The notes: generated by a model from the letters alone, not told the origin. 64,000 bases of DNA from Dyella amyloliquefaciens (GCF_004296575.1 NZ_SAYT01000008.1:62001-126000), one strand, 5' to 3'; counted from the stretch's first letter, positions 8,003-18,042 are shown. A program made the numbers and translations.

Positions 8003-9709
8003 GTGGCATCCAGCAGCTACAGCCGCTCCGAACACCTGCGTTCCCTCTGGCCCTGGCTGCCGCTGTGGGGCCTGGCCGCGTTGCTGGCGATCTTCTCGCA
8101 CGGTCCGATGCCGCTGTACTCCACCCGCACCCTCGCCGTGGCGTGGGAGATGTGGAACCACCACTACTGGCTGGTGCCGCACATCAACGGCCAGCCGTAC
8201 AGCGAGAAAGTGCCGCTACTGTTCTGGCTGATCCATGCCGGCTGGGCGGTGTTCGGCGTCAACGACATCTGGCCGCGCGTGCTGGAAGTGATCTTCGGCG
8301 GGGCCCAGCTGGTGCTGGTCTCGGTGCTGGCCGCTCGCCTGTTCCCGAACCGCCCATGGGTGGCCAAGGGCGCGCCGTGGATGCTGCTGGCGCTGGGTTA
8401 TGCGTTCCTGTTCGGCCTGCAGATCATGTACGAGGTGCTGCTGGCCGTGTGCGTGCTGGCCTCGTTGCTGTGCCTGACGCCCAAGCCGCAGCGCGCGGAA
8501 CCGCGATGGCTGCTGTTCGGCCTGTGCATCGGCGCCGGCCTGCTGACCAAGGGCCCGGTAATGCTGCTGCACGTCGTGTTCCCGTGGCTGCTGGGCCCGC
8601 TGTGGAACGACTGGGCCCGCGACAACCGCGCTCGCTGGTACGGCCGCGGCGTGCTTGCCGTGCTGCTAGGCGGCGCCATGCTGCTGGCCTGGGCGCTGCC
8701 CGCCGGTTTCTCCGGCGGCGAGGCCTACCGCCAGCGCCTGTTCTTCACCCAGACCGCCGGCCGCGTGGTGGATGCGTTCGACCACGCCCGCCCGTTCTGG
8801 TGGTATGTGCCGATGATCCCGGCGCTGCTGTTCCCCTTCAGCGGCTGGCCGCGCGCCTGGGCGGCGCTGATCACACTGCGCCGCCCGCTCGACAGCGGCA
8901 TCCGCTTCGCGCTGTGCTGGCTGCTGCCGGTGATGATTTGTTTCTCCTTCATCAGCGGCAAGCAGCTGTACTACCCGCTGCCGGAGTTCGCCGGTGCGGC
9001 CCTGCTGATCGCGGGCGCCGTGGCCGTACTGCGCGATCAGCGTCCGGCGCTGGCCAACAGCCACTGGCTGGGCACCTGGCCGCTCGGCGTGGGTGGCATC
9101 CTTTTTGGCATCTTCCTGTTCGTGCTGCCGGTGCTGGTCTCGCACAACGACCTGCACGGCGAGTGGTTCGACAACACCCAGCGCTACAGCCGCTTCTTCA
9201 GCATCGTATTCGTGCTGCTCGGCCTGCTGTTGCTGGTGCGCGGTCGCGGCGAGGTGCGTCGCCTGGCCTTCGCCGGTCTAGTCGGCACGCTGGCGCTCAA
9301 CACGCTGTTCACCCTGACCATGTGGCAGAACTTCGACCTGCGTCCGTCCGCCCACCTGCTGGGCGCCGCGGATGCCGAAGGTCGGGCGATCGGCTACCTG
9401 GGCAACTACGAGGGCCAGTTCCACTTCGAAGGGCGCATCACCCGTTCGATCGAGCGGTTGGCCGAGGGCGACTCCCTGCAGAAGTTCGCGCAGGAACACC
9501 CGGACGGCCTGGTCGTGGCGCGCCCCGAAAAGCTCGATCCGACCGACCTGCGTTATCCGCTGCTGGTGCAGCCGTTCCGCTCCTCGTGGGTGGTGATCTG
9601 GCCGGCCAAGTCCCTGGCCGACCTGCGTGCGGGCCGCGTACCCGCCGAGCCGCCGCATCCCACCCGCGTCTACCAGGTCGACGAGTGGCGCTTCCGCGCC
9701 CTGCAGTAA
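8003..9709 (+). CDS. ArnT-like membrane glycosyltransferase with altered first-loop motif
   Basis: This 568-residue polytopic protein is related to the one at 619-2349 in overall pattern: an N-terminal membrane segment, a first periplasmic loop, an EKVPLLFW motif (residues 69-76) and many later membrane segments. It differs where the acidic DEPR motif should be, reading MPLYSTRTLA (residues 36-45), so the metal- or substrate-binding aspartate and glutamate of ArnT/PMT enzymes appear absent. The start is GTG 8003; it follows a 88-base gap. It may be a transferase with another chemistry, or an inactive partner. The next gene starts four bases after its stop. Confidence 0.72.
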   Translation: MASSSYSRSEHLRSLWPWLPLWGLAALLAIFSHGPMPLYSTRTLAVAWEMWNHHYWLVPHINGQPYSEKVPLLFWLIHAGWAVFGVNDIWPRVLEVIFGGAQLVLVSVLAARLFPNRPWVAKGAPWMLLALGYAFLFGLQIMYEVLLAVCVLASLLCLTPKPQRAEPRWLLFGLCIGAGLLTKGPVMLLHVVFPWLLGPLWNDWARDNRARWYGRGVLAVLLGGAMLLAWALPAGFSGGEAYRQRLFFTQTAGRVVDAFDHARPFWWYVPMIPALLFPFSGWPRAWAALITLRRPLDSGIRFALCWLLPVMICFSFISGKQLYYPLPEFAGAALLIAGAVAVLRDQRPALANSHWLGTWPLGVGGILFGIFLFVLPVLVSHNDLHGEWFDNTQRYSRFFSIVFVLLGLLLLVRGRGEVRRLAFAGLVGTLALNTLFTLTMWQNFDLRPSAHLLGAADAEGRAIGYLGNYEGQFHFEGRITRSIERLAEGDSLQKFAQEHPDGLVVARPEKLDPTDLRYPLLVQPFRSSWVVIWPAKSLADLRAGRVPAEPPHPTRVYQVDEWRFRALQ

Positions 9710-9713
9710 GCCC

Positions 9714-10028
9714 ATGAATGATGCGCTGATCGCCAACCTGCGCGCGCAATGCGGTGGTCCGCGTGACGGTGCGCTGCTGCGCTTCTCGCTGGGCAATGCA
9801 CTGCTCACCGCTGGGGATGCCACGGCCGCCGCCGGCGAGCTGAGGCATGCCGTGGGCTTTGACCCGAGCTATTCGGCCGCGTGGAAACTGCTGGGCAAGG
9901 CCTGCCTGGCGCTGGACGACAAGCCCGGCGCCGCCGAAGCCTGGCGGCAGGGCATCGCCGTGGCGCAGGCGCGCGGCGACAAGCAGGCCGAAAAGGAAAT
10001 GACGGTGTTCCTGAAGCGCCTGGGCTGA
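9714..10028 (+). CDS. Small TPR-repeat protein
   Basis: This 104-residue protein contains two or three helical tetratricopeptide-like repeats. LRFSLGNALLTAGDATAAAGELRHAVGFDP and the following WKLLGKACLALDD segment show the usual A-G-Y/F-P spacing (residues about 20-75). There is no signal peptide. The ATG comes only four bases after the stop of the ArnT-like gene, so the two are very likely co-translated. TPR proteins mediate protein contacts, so it may be a scaffold for that transferase. The partner is inferred from position only. Confidence 0.8.
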   Translation: MNDALIANLRAQCGGPRDGALLRFSLGNALLTAGDATAAAGELRHAVGFDPSYSAAWKLLGKACLALDDKPGAAEAWRQGIAVAQARGDKQAEKEMTVFLKRLG

Positions 10029-10039
10029 CGCCAAGGGCG

Positions 10040-10936
10040 CTAGATCACTTCCGGGTGATCGTAGGGACTGGTCCGGTCGTCCGCCGAGTAGCGCTTGTAG
10101 TGCCACTGGTACTGTGCGAACGCTAGCTCGACGCAGTTCTCCACGCCCTGGTTCAAGGCCCGGCACGCCACCGCGAGGTCGGTATCGGCCAGGCCTTCCG
10201 GTGCGGGCAGCAGATGGATGCGATAACCCGCGCCATCCGGAAGGCGTTCGGCAAACGCGAACAGCACGGTGGCGCCGGTGCGCGCCGCCAGCCGCGGCAG
10301 CAGCACCATGGTGAGCGCGTCGCGGCCGAAGAATGGTGCGAATTCACCTTCGCCGGCACGCGGCTTCTGGTCAGGCAGGATGCCTACGGTGCCACCGGCG
10401 GCCAGCCGCTTGTACAGCGTACGCACACCGGCCCCCTCGGCGCGCACCTGCTCGGGCGCCAATGCGCCGCGCACCTTGCGCAGCAAACCCTCCACCGCGG
10501 CGATGCGCGGCGGGCGATAGAGGATGGCCATCGGCGTCTTGCGGCACAGCCAGTAGTTGAGCAGCTCCCAGCAACCCAGATGCGGCGCGGCGATGATCAC
10601 ACCCTTGCCCGCGGCCAGTGCCGCGTCGAACAGCGCCTCGCCGCGCACTTCGCGCACCAGGTCCAGGGCACGCTCGGCATCGCGGCCCCAGATGCCGGCG
10701 ATCTCGGTGGCCGACTTGCCGCTTTCCTCCATCACGGTGCGCAGCAGCGCCGCATGCGCCGCTTCGTCGAGTCCGCGTCGGACGATGCGCAGGTTGACCG
10801 AGGTGTTGTGTGCGGTGCGGCTGCGCCGCCACAACGAGAAGCGGCCAATGGCGGCGCCCAAGCGGTGCAGCGCACGCAGCGGCAGCTTTCCTAACAGGCG
10901 CAGGAAGAGATAGAGGATGGTGATGTCGAATCGCAT
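10040..10936 (-). CDS. Lipid A biosynthesis acyltransferase, LpxL/HtrB family
   Basis: This 298-residue inner-membrane-associated protein begins with a hydrophobic segment (residues 5-25) and holds the HX4E acyltransferase signature in IIAAPHLGCWE near residues 116-127. It also has GILPDQKPRAGEGEFAPFFG, the conserved DQ region, and a C-terminal QYQWHYKR block typical of LpxL/LpxM. The family transfers a secondary acyl chain from acyl-ACP to Kdo2-lipid IVA. Convergent with the TPR gene, it closes the envelope cluster. The sequence does not show whether it is the laurate or the myristate transferase. Confidence 0.88.
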   Translation of the reverse strand: MRFDITILYLFLRLLGKLPLRALHRLGAAIGRFSLWRRSRTAHNTSVNLRIVRRGLDEAAHAALLRTVMEESGKSATEIAGIWGRDAERALDLVREVRGEALFDAALAAGKGVIIAAPHLGCWELLNYWLCRKTPMAILYRPPRIAAVEGLLRKVRGALAPEQVRAEGAGVRTLYKRLAAGGTVGILPDQKPRAGEGEFAPFFGRDALTMVLLPRLAARTGATVLFAFAERLPDGAGYRIHLLPAPEGLADTDLAVACRALNQGVENCVELAFAQYQWHYKRYSADDRTSPYDHPEVI

Positions 10937-11073
10937 GAGCGCCGCAGTGTAACCGGCCGACGCATCGGTTCACGGGTCAACCACGCAACACCTGTTCTCG
11001 TTCCTCCGGCACGGGCTACCGTCAGTGGTAGCCAGGCCCTAAGCTTCCGCCCATCCCAGCCGTTACCTCTTCC

Positions 11074-11514
11074 ATGATCGCCCTGATTCAGCGCGTCCTG
11101 TCTGCCCGTGTGGATGTCGACAACGAAACCGTGGGAGCCATCGGTCCCGGCCTGCTGGCGCTCGTCGCCGTGCAACCCGGTGACGACGAGCCGCGCACGA
11201 AACGCATGCTCGAACGCCTGCTGGGTTACCGCGTCTTCGCCGACGAGCAGGGCCGCATGAACCGTTCATTGGTCGACACCGGTGGTGAGCTGCTCCTGGT
11301 CAGCCAGTTCACCCTGGCCGCCGACACCCGTTCGGGCATGCGCCCCAGCTTCACCAGCGCAGCCACGCCCGACGAAGGCCGGCGTTGGTTCGAACGACTG
11401 GTGGAACTGGCGCGCGCGGCGCACCCCAGGGTGGAAATCGGCCGCTTCGGCGCCCATATGAAGGTGCAGCTGGTGAACGACGGGCCAGTCACTTTCTGGC
11501 TGGAGACGCCATGA
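11074..11514 (+). CDS. dtd: D-aminoacyl-tRNA deacylase (DTD)
   Basis: This 146-residue protein is full length for DTD. It starts [13 protein letters not shown] and has the two motifs that make the active-site cleft across the dimer interface: SQFTLAADT (around residue 78) and NDGPVTF near residue 137. The enzyme removes D-amino acids and glycine mischarged on tRNA by proofreading in the cytoplasm. It lies between the acyltransferase and rpoD and appears to be a single-gene unit. The assignment rests on motif and length agreement. Confidence 0.96.
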   Translation: MIALIQRVLSARVDVDNETVGAIGPGLLALVAVQPGDDEPRTKRMLERLLGYRVFADEQGRMNRSLVDTGGELLLVSQFTLAADTRSGMRPSFTSAATPDEGRRWFERLVELARAAHPRVEIGRFGAHMKVQLVNDGPVTFWLETP

Positions 11515-11622
11515 CCGTCACCACCCAAGGCACATGTCGTCCCTTTTCGAAAAAATCCCCGAAAGATGCCGATTTGGCGCGATTTTTGCGTATCGCCGCC
11601 ACCACTTTTCTTACTTGAAAAC

Positions 11623-11651
11623 TGGTCAAAAAAGCATCACATGGGTATACT
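11623..11651 (+). promoter_or_regulatory. Likely sigma-70 promoter of rpoD
   Basis: TGGTCA at 11623-11628 (four of six to the -35 consensus) and TATACT at 11646-11651 (five of six to the -10 consensus) are separated by 17 bases. Transcription would begin about 22 bases before the rpoD ATG. The surrounding 11550-11660 stretch is AT-rich compared with its flanks. Seen by eye; no start-site data. Confidence 0.6.
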
Positions 11652-11680
11652 GATCGGTTCCTGCATACGCGGCGGTAGGT

Positions 11681-13540
<1,860 letters not shown>

Positions 13541-13566
13541 GCACGGCGCTTAAGCAAGTACACGAA

Positions 13567-13590
13567 GTCCCGCGAAAGCGGGGCTTTTTG
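13567..13590 (+). terminator. Rho-independent terminator of rpoD
   Basis: The stem CCCGC/GCGGG closes on a GAAA tetraloop and is followed by CTTTTTG. It begins 27 bases after the rpoD stop. Geometry is classic, and no later gene on this strand needs read-through. Confidence 0.88.
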
Positions 13591-13613
13591 TTTGGGGCGA
13601 CAACTTTCTGCTG

Positions 13614-13733
13614 CTGTAGGAGCGCACCCAGTGCGCGATAGGCGTATCGACCTGCGGTTAGTCTTCTGTGGCGACAACCGAGCAGCAGCCTGTCCGGGCG
13701 GTCCGCGATCGCGCACTGGGTGCGCTCCTACAG
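13614..13733. repeat. REP doublet (REPIN-like) 1
   Basis: Two inverted arms, CTGTAGGAGCGCACCCAGTG and its mirror ending GGGTGCGCTCCTACAG, flank about 80 bases. Each arm also folds on itself (GCGCAC-CCA-GTGCGC). The same design occurs at 15940, 30175 and 31413, always between genes. In related bacteria such doublets are moved by a RAYT transposase, which is not in this window. Confidence 0.85.
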
Positions 13734-13748
13734 AGAGCTGAGACCGCA

Positions 13749-14120
13749 CTATCCCATGTCGTAGAAAAACTGCTCCGAGACGATCTTGTCGTCCTTGACG
13801 TGATAGACACACACCTCGGCCATGGTCATACGGCCGTACTCCTTCATCGTCACATCCATGGTCATGGTCACGCTGAACCAGTTCCCGGCAATGAGCGGTT
13901 CGCTCACCTCCAGGCCGTGCATCTCCGCCACGCTGGCCTGGAAGCGCTTGCCTTTCTCCAGGATCGCGTCGAGGCCTTTCACGTTACCCAGCGGACCATT
14001 CGCCGCCGCTTCGGGTTCGATGCTGACCGCGTCCTTCGCATACAGCTCGTGCTGCGCTTCCTCGAACTGGCCATGGCGACACATGGCGATCAGGCGCTTG
14101 GCGACGGCTTCGGTACTCAT
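13749..14120 (-). CDS. NTF2-like/SnoaL-fold protein
   Basis: This 123-residue protein of the cone-shaped NTF2 fold starts MSTEAVAKRLIAMCR and ends with the common KDDKIVSEQFFYDMG strand. The family includes steroid isomerase-like enzymes and many uncharacterised small proteins; no catalytic set is evident here. The start at 14120 is preferred over an in-frame codon 14 residues earlier because GGAG lies eight bases upstream. It follows a REP doublet and precedes the S10 peptidase on the same strand. The substrate is unknown. Confidence 0.75.
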   Translation of the reverse strand: MSTEAVAKRLIAMCRHGQFEEAQHELYAKDAVSIEPEAAANGPLGNVKGLDAILEKGKRFQASVAEMHGLEVSEPLIAGNWFSVTMTMDVTMKEYGRMTMAEVCVYHVKDDKIVSEQFFYDMG

Positions 14121-14216
14121 GGCGACAACTCCGGCAAAGTGGTTTGCCGAGGCTAGCGCCACGCCCGGAATCCGGGCGTGAAGGCGCGGCGGCGGTCGGC
14201 CGCCGCGCCAACGAGG

Positions 14217-15821
14217 TCAGTGCTTGCCGACGTTGTCGGTTTCGCCGATGAAACGCGCCACGTTGTCATGCAGCTGCTTCAGCGAATCCTCGTGCGCGTA
14301 GACCATGTGGCCCGACGGGTACCAGGCGTACGAGATGTTCTTCTGCAGGTTCGCCGGGATCGGCATGTGATGCATCTCGTAGTCGGCCGCGAAGTACGGC
14401 GTGGCGAGATCGTAGTAGCCGCCATGCAGCGACACGCGCAGGTTCGGATTGGTCTTCATCGCCGTGGCGAGGTCGCCCATCACGTTGGTGGACTGCTGCA
14501 GCGCTTCGGTCGCGCCCGGTGCCTTGTGCGAGAACTCCCAGTGGTCGATGTCGGCGAACAGGCGGTAGCTCTGGCCATCGCCGAACTTGAGGTCGCGGCG
14601 CACGTAGTCGTTGAATGCGGCGACGTAAGCCGAGCTGATCGACGAGGACTGCGGATCGTATTCGGACGCCTTGCTCAACGGATCGAGCGACGGGCCGGAG
14701 AAACGGGTGTCCAGACGGCCGGTGGTGATATCACCGTCGGCCTGCAGCTCATGCTCGAACATGCCGCCGTCGACGCGCAGGTTGGCCTTCATCAGATAAC
14801 TCACCGGCAGGCCGGTGTACTGGTGCAGCCGCTGCGCCACGGCCTGCTTGCGGGCATCATCCAGGCGCGAGCCCGCCATCAGGGCGGAGGCATAGTCGGT
14901 CAGTGCAAACTGCTCCACCTCGCGCAGGAACGGCTCCAGCGCCGCCGGCTGCTGCGGCAGCTTGTGGTGGTAGTAGGCCGTGGCCGCATAGGTGGGCAGG
15001 CCCACCACATACGGAAGATCGACGCCCGGGTTGTTCGCCGCGCCGTCGATGCTGGTATCGAAGTTGAGGATCTGCGAAAGCAGGATCACGCCGTTCAGGT
15101 CGACGCTGTCCTCGTTCTCCAGGATGTTCGCCACGACCGCCGAACGCGTGGTGCCGTAGCTTTCGCCGAACAGATACTTTGGCGAGTTCCAGCGGTTGTA
15201 CTTGGAGAGGAACTGCGTGATGAACTGCGCGAAGGCATGGCCGTCGCCGTCCACGCCGTAGATCTGCTTCTTGCGATCCTTCATCTGCTCATCGCGCTTG
15301 CCCTTGTCCTGCTCGTCGGCGAGCAAGCGGCTGAAGCCCGCACCGGGCGCGTCGATGAAGACGAGGTCGGAGGCATCGAGCAGGCTGTAGTCATTGTTGA
15401 CCAGCCCGTAGGGCGCAGCAGGCGTATGCGAATCGTCGCTGGTCACCACGCGCTTGGGACCGAAGGCACCCATGTGCAGCCACACCGTGGCCGACCCCGG
15501 GCCGCCGTTGTAGATGAAGGTGATCGGCCGCTTGCCCGGCTCCACGCCCTTCTTGAAGTAGGCCGCGTAGAACATGCTGACCTGCGGCTCGTTCTCCTTG
15601 TCGCCGGTGCCGTGCAGCACCAGGGTGCCGGCCACCGCCTTGTAGTCGATACTCTTGCCCTCGACCTTCACCGTGCCCGACGTTTCCGACGACTGCGGCT
15701 TGAGCAGCGCGGCCTCGGGCTTGTCGTCCGGCTTGGCGTCCTTGTCCTGCTTGTCGGCGGCGTAAGCGCCCGTGCCGAGGGTGAGCGCGGCCAGGGCGAT
15801 GGCGAGGGGGAGCTTGCGCAT
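14217..15821 (-). CDS. Secreted serine carboxypeptidase-like S10 peptidase
   Basis: This 534-residue protein has a clear signal peptide (MRKLPLAIALAALTLGTGAYA, cleavage after AYA). The alpha/beta-hydrolase fold shows NGGPGS (residues 105-110, oxyanion side), the nucleophile elbow GESYGT with Ser221, and a late SGHMVY histidine with DLATP as the probable aspartate region near 450-500. S10 enzymes trim C-terminal residues from peptides at acidic pH, and bacterial homologs are periplasmic or exported. A lysine/aspartate-rich linker follows the signal peptide. It is probably a single gene; a REP doublet lies upstream. Confidence 0.9.
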   Translation of the reverse strand: MRKLPLAIALAALTLGTGAYAADKQDKDAKPDDKPEAALLKPQSSETSGTVKVEGKSIDYKAVAGTLVLHGTGDKENEPQVSMFYAAYFKKGVEPGKRPITFIYNGGPGSATVWLHMGAFGPKRVVTSDDSHTPAAPYGLVNNDYSLLDASDLVFIDAPGAGFSRLLADEQDKGKRDEQMKDRKKQIYGVDGDGHAFAQFITQFLSKYNRWNSPKYLFGESYGTTRSAVVANILENEDSVDLNGVILLSQILNFDTSIDGAANNPGVDLPYVVGLPTYAATAYYHHKLPQQPAALEPFLREVEQFALTDYASALMAGSRLDDARKQAVAQRLHQYTGLPVSYLMKANLRVDGGMFEHELQADGDITTGRLDTRFSGPSLDPLSKASEYDPQSSSISSAYVAAFNDYVRRDLKFGDGQSYRLFADIDHWEFSHKAPGATEALQQSTNVMGDLATAMKTNPNLRVSLHGGYYDLATPYFAADYEMHHMPIPANLQKNISYAWYPSGHMVYAHEDSLKQLHDNVARFIGETDNVGKH

Positions 15822-15939
15822 GGAGGGTCGAACCTTGGGAGGGCGCGCGAAGCGCGAGACCCCCAGATTAGGGAGCGAGGGGGAGGGTTTTCATACCCCA
15901 GAAGTCATTGGGTGACCGGGGCGCCTACCTTTTGGGGGG

Positions 15940-16020
15940 TGTAGGAGCGCACCCGGTGCGCGATTCCTACGGGGCGGCATACCGCCACCACGCGATCGCG
16001 CACTGGGTGCGCTCCTACAG
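15940..16020. repeat. REP doublet (REPIN-like) 2
   Basis: The arms TGTAGGAGCGCACCCGGTGC and CACTGGGTGCGCTCCTACAG are inverted around a short spacer of about 35 bases. It lies upstream of the S10 peptidase gene in the 15822-16347 gene-free stretch. The rest of that stretch holds only the EamA remnant at 16082-16185. Confidence 0.85.
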
Positions 16021-16081
16021 AAGAGGACCGACTGTTTGGCTTGCGGCGCGGGGCGACGGCAAAGGCGTCAGCGCCTCAGCA

Positions 16082-16185
16082 TCATCCCCAGGCGATCGAG
16101 CCAATCGCCCCCAACGCCAACCCGAGCCCGACACATTCACACCGCTCAACCGCTCGCGGAACGCCGGCGCGAACATCTCCGTGCA
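16082..16185 (-). pseudogene. Remnant of an EamA-type transporter 3' end
   Basis: Read on the minus strand this fragment gives FAPAFRERLSGVNVSG in one frame and then LGLALGAIGSIAWG followed by TGA in a second frame. It matches the C-terminus of the intact EamA gene at 18365 (FRERLSVGNAAGVLLAL...IAWG, stop) with the same number of residues and a single one-base shift between frames. Nothing recognisable of the gene survives upstream of it. It is therefore a decayed paralog or duplicated end. Intact and broken ends bracket the radical SAM patch. Confidence 0.6.
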
Positions 16186-16347
16186 GCGACTCCGCATGGC
16201 CTACGCCATGAGCCGCAGGCTAGTGAGAAGAAGCACTTCCTCCCGAGCAGAACGCCGAACGTCACTGCAGGATGCGCCAGGCCTCGCGCCTGGCGACGCA
16301 TCAATGGCCAACTTTTGCGGAAGGCAGTAGCACCAACCACTTTCAGG

Positions 16348-17565
16348 TCAGGCTTCGAACGCCAGCTCGTTCAATGCGAGCTCGTTGCTCCGCCGCGTCC
16401 GTTCGTCGATTTCATGCAGATCCATGTAGTTCGACAGGTACTGCCGAATGCGGGTGTACAACGCCTTGTTCCTGCTGCAGTAGATGGTCGGATTGTTGAA
16501 TTTCCGCTGCTTGGAGTAGCGCGTTATGAGTTCGCCGCCACCGCAATAGCCCAGCCACTCGCATTTGGCGCAGGTCTCTGGCGGCGTCGACACCGTGCGC
16601 CGCAGGTCCATCCAGAAGGGCTTGGAATAGAACTCCTTCAAGGAGGACGTCGCAACGTTACATCCCGTGTGACGATATTCCTCGCTGATGGACGGCAACG
16701 AATCATCAGGCGATACATCGCCGTTACTGCGGATGGTAATGGTCTCGATCAGGTCGACGATGTAGTTGATACGCATGTCGACGCCAAAGTCCGTCAGGAA
16801 CGGTGCAAACACGTTCTTCATGGAACGGATGTTGATCTTCGGGTTGTCATCCTGCAGCCAGCACTCGAGAAGCTCCAGCGAAAAATTCTCGATGAAGTCA
16901 GTCATCTCGGGCGAATAGTTCTCCCAGCTATCCTTGGGGAGCATGAAGTCAAATTTCTGCAGGCCGAGGTCATGGACGATATGCGTGTAAATCTCCCTGG
17001 CTGAGGTGCCAGGAAGAATGACCGCCAACGCGCCCGGCTCACCGATGAGACCGTCTTCATGGCTCTTCTGCAGCAGCGATATCGCCTTGACGATGCGGTC
17101 GTAGCTGCCACGCCTCTTTTTGTCGTACCTGACCGAGTCGTTGACGTGCTTAGGCCCATCGATACTTATCCCGACGCTGATGTTCAGCTCGGAAAACAGC
17201 TTGATCCACTCTTCGTCCAGCAGTATCCCGTTGGTTTGCACTCCCATCTGTAGTTCGGCGTGCGGCGCAATGGTCCGCATCAGGGTTTCCGCAATTTCCC
17301 TGAACCGCTTTTTTCCGACCATCAACGGCTCGCCACCATGGAGAGCCACGGAAACGGTGGGGATACTGAGCTCACGTGCTCCTTCGGCGAGAAACTTCCC
17401 CGCACGCTCCGCCGTTTCAACGGACATGCGCGCCGGATTGTCCTTATGGCTTTCATCGCCATTAAAGAAGAAATAGCAGTAGGGACAATCGAGATTGCAT
17501 ACTTCCGACATCTTGAAGCTCACAAATAGCTTCCTGCTCTCCATTCGTGTGGTCATCAAGCGCAT
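16348..17565 (-). CDS. Radical SAM/SPASM peptide maturase (cyclophane-forming, XyeB-like)
   Basis: This 405-residue cytoplasmic enzyme has a radical SAM core with the cluster-binding CNLDCPYC (CX3CX2C, residues about 23-30) followed by YFFFNGDES. It then has LHGGEPLMVGKKRF and ISIDGPKHVND as in RiPP maturases. The C-terminal SPASM region holds further cysteines, including TCAKCEWLGYCGGG and YCSRN, for auxiliary Fe-S clusters. The FFxGD and HGGEPLM..KKRF features resemble XyeB-type enzymes that link an aromatic ring to a nearby beta-carbon; this is a family resemblance recalled, not tested. The ATG at 17565 is chosen because GGAG lies six bases upstream. The GC content is clearly below the neighbouring genes. 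The precursor-like peptide at 17698 lies directly upstream on the same strand. Confidence 0.85.
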   Translation of the reverse strand: MRLMTTRMESRKLFVSFKMSEVCNLDCPYCYFFFNGDESHKDNPARMSVETAERAGKFLAEGARELSIPTVSVALHGGEPLMVGKKRFREIAETLMRTIAPHAELQMGVQTNGILLDEEWIKLFSELNISVGISIDGPKHVNDSVRYDKKRRGSYDRIVKAISLLQKSHEDGLIGEPGALAVILPGTSAREIYTHIVHDLGLQKFDFMLPKDSWENYSPEMTDFIENFSLELLECWLQDDNPKINIRSMKNVFAPFLTDFGVDMRINYIVDLIETITIRSNGDVSPDDSLPSISEEYRHTGCNVATSSLKEFYSKPFWMDLRRTVSTPPETCAKCEWLGYCGGGELITRYSKQRKFNNPTIYCSRNKALYTRIRQYLSNYMDLHEIDERTRRSNELALNELAFEA

Positions 17566-17602
17566 GGCTATCTCCAGACTCAGCAACGTGCGAAGTCAGA
17601 AC

Positions 17603-17627
17603 GGGAGCCGACACCCGGTCGGCTCCC
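17603..17627 (-). promoter_or_regulatory. Strong hairpin between precursor and maturase genes
   Basis: A perfect 10-base stem GGGAGCCGAC/GTCGGCTCCC closes on a 5-base loop, in the 132 bases between the peptide gene and the radical SAM gene. There is no T-run after it, so it is more likely an RNA-stabilising or partial-termination element than a full terminator. This layout would let the peptide be made in excess over the enzyme. Confidence 0.6.
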
Positions 17628-17697
17628 GAAGTTGGACGCATTGACCTCCGCGCATGCGTGGACAGCTGCCCGGCAGGCCTATTGAGCAGCAGTGGCT

Positions 17698-17865
17698 TTA
17701 GAAAATGCTGAACCAGGTGCTGTACTTCGCCAGATCGCCCGCGGTTTCGTTCGAGTGGGAGATCACCAGCTGACTCATTTCCTTCGGCTTGTCGTTTTCG
17801 CTGCGACCAAACCCGCAGGATGCGCTGACTTCTAGGGCTTCAGCCGAACTCTCGTTGTAGTCCAT
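17698..17865 (-). CDS. Short peptide, probable RiPP precursor for the adjacent radical SAM enzyme
   Basis: This 55-residue reading frame starts at ATG 17865 with AGGA nine bases upstream and ends at TAA 17698. The N-terminal part is acidic and leader-like (MDYNESSAEALEVSA), then comes CGFGRSENDKPKEMSQL, and the C-terminus is the aromatic-rich AKYSTWFSIF, ending in phenylalanine at the very last codon. WFS and YST both fit the aromatic-X-X pattern used by three-residue cyclophane-forming maturases, and the end also recalls FxSxx-COOH peptides with Trp in place of Phe. There is no double-glycine or obvious protease site, and no transporter or protease gene nearby. It was found by translating the gap; the function is inferred from position and composition. 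Confidence 0.72.
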   Translation of the reverse strand: MDYNESSAEALEVSASCGFGRSENDKPKEMSQLVISHSNETAGDLAKYSTWFSIF

Positions 17866-17903
17866 AGCAGTAAATCCTTATGAAGTAATGGATGCGTAAA
17901 CAT

Positions 17904-17959
17904 CAAAAACCCAGGACATTCAGCTTGCGGAATCAGCCCCTGGAGTCGAGTGTCCTGGG
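17904..17959 (-). terminator. Terminator or attenuator just upstream of the precursor gene
   Basis: On the minus strand CCCAGGACA and TGTCCTGGG form a 9-base stem around a 32-base loop, followed at once by TTTTTG. It ends only 38 bases before the precursor ATG, leaving little room for a separate promoter. It may end the transcript of the small frames upstream, or act as an attenuator for the peptide gene. Confidence 0.65.
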
Positions 17960-18042
17960 CTGCTTGGCCGTACTGTGCGTGCCGCACAATGAACTAGAAG
18001 AACTTGCAACGGTCACGACTGACTCACGACCAGCGTTGGTTT

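Noticed and set aside
14178-15944. A 588-codon plus-strand frame opposite the S10 peptidase
   Set aside because: The minus-strand gene has a signal peptide and full catalytic motifs; this frame has none.
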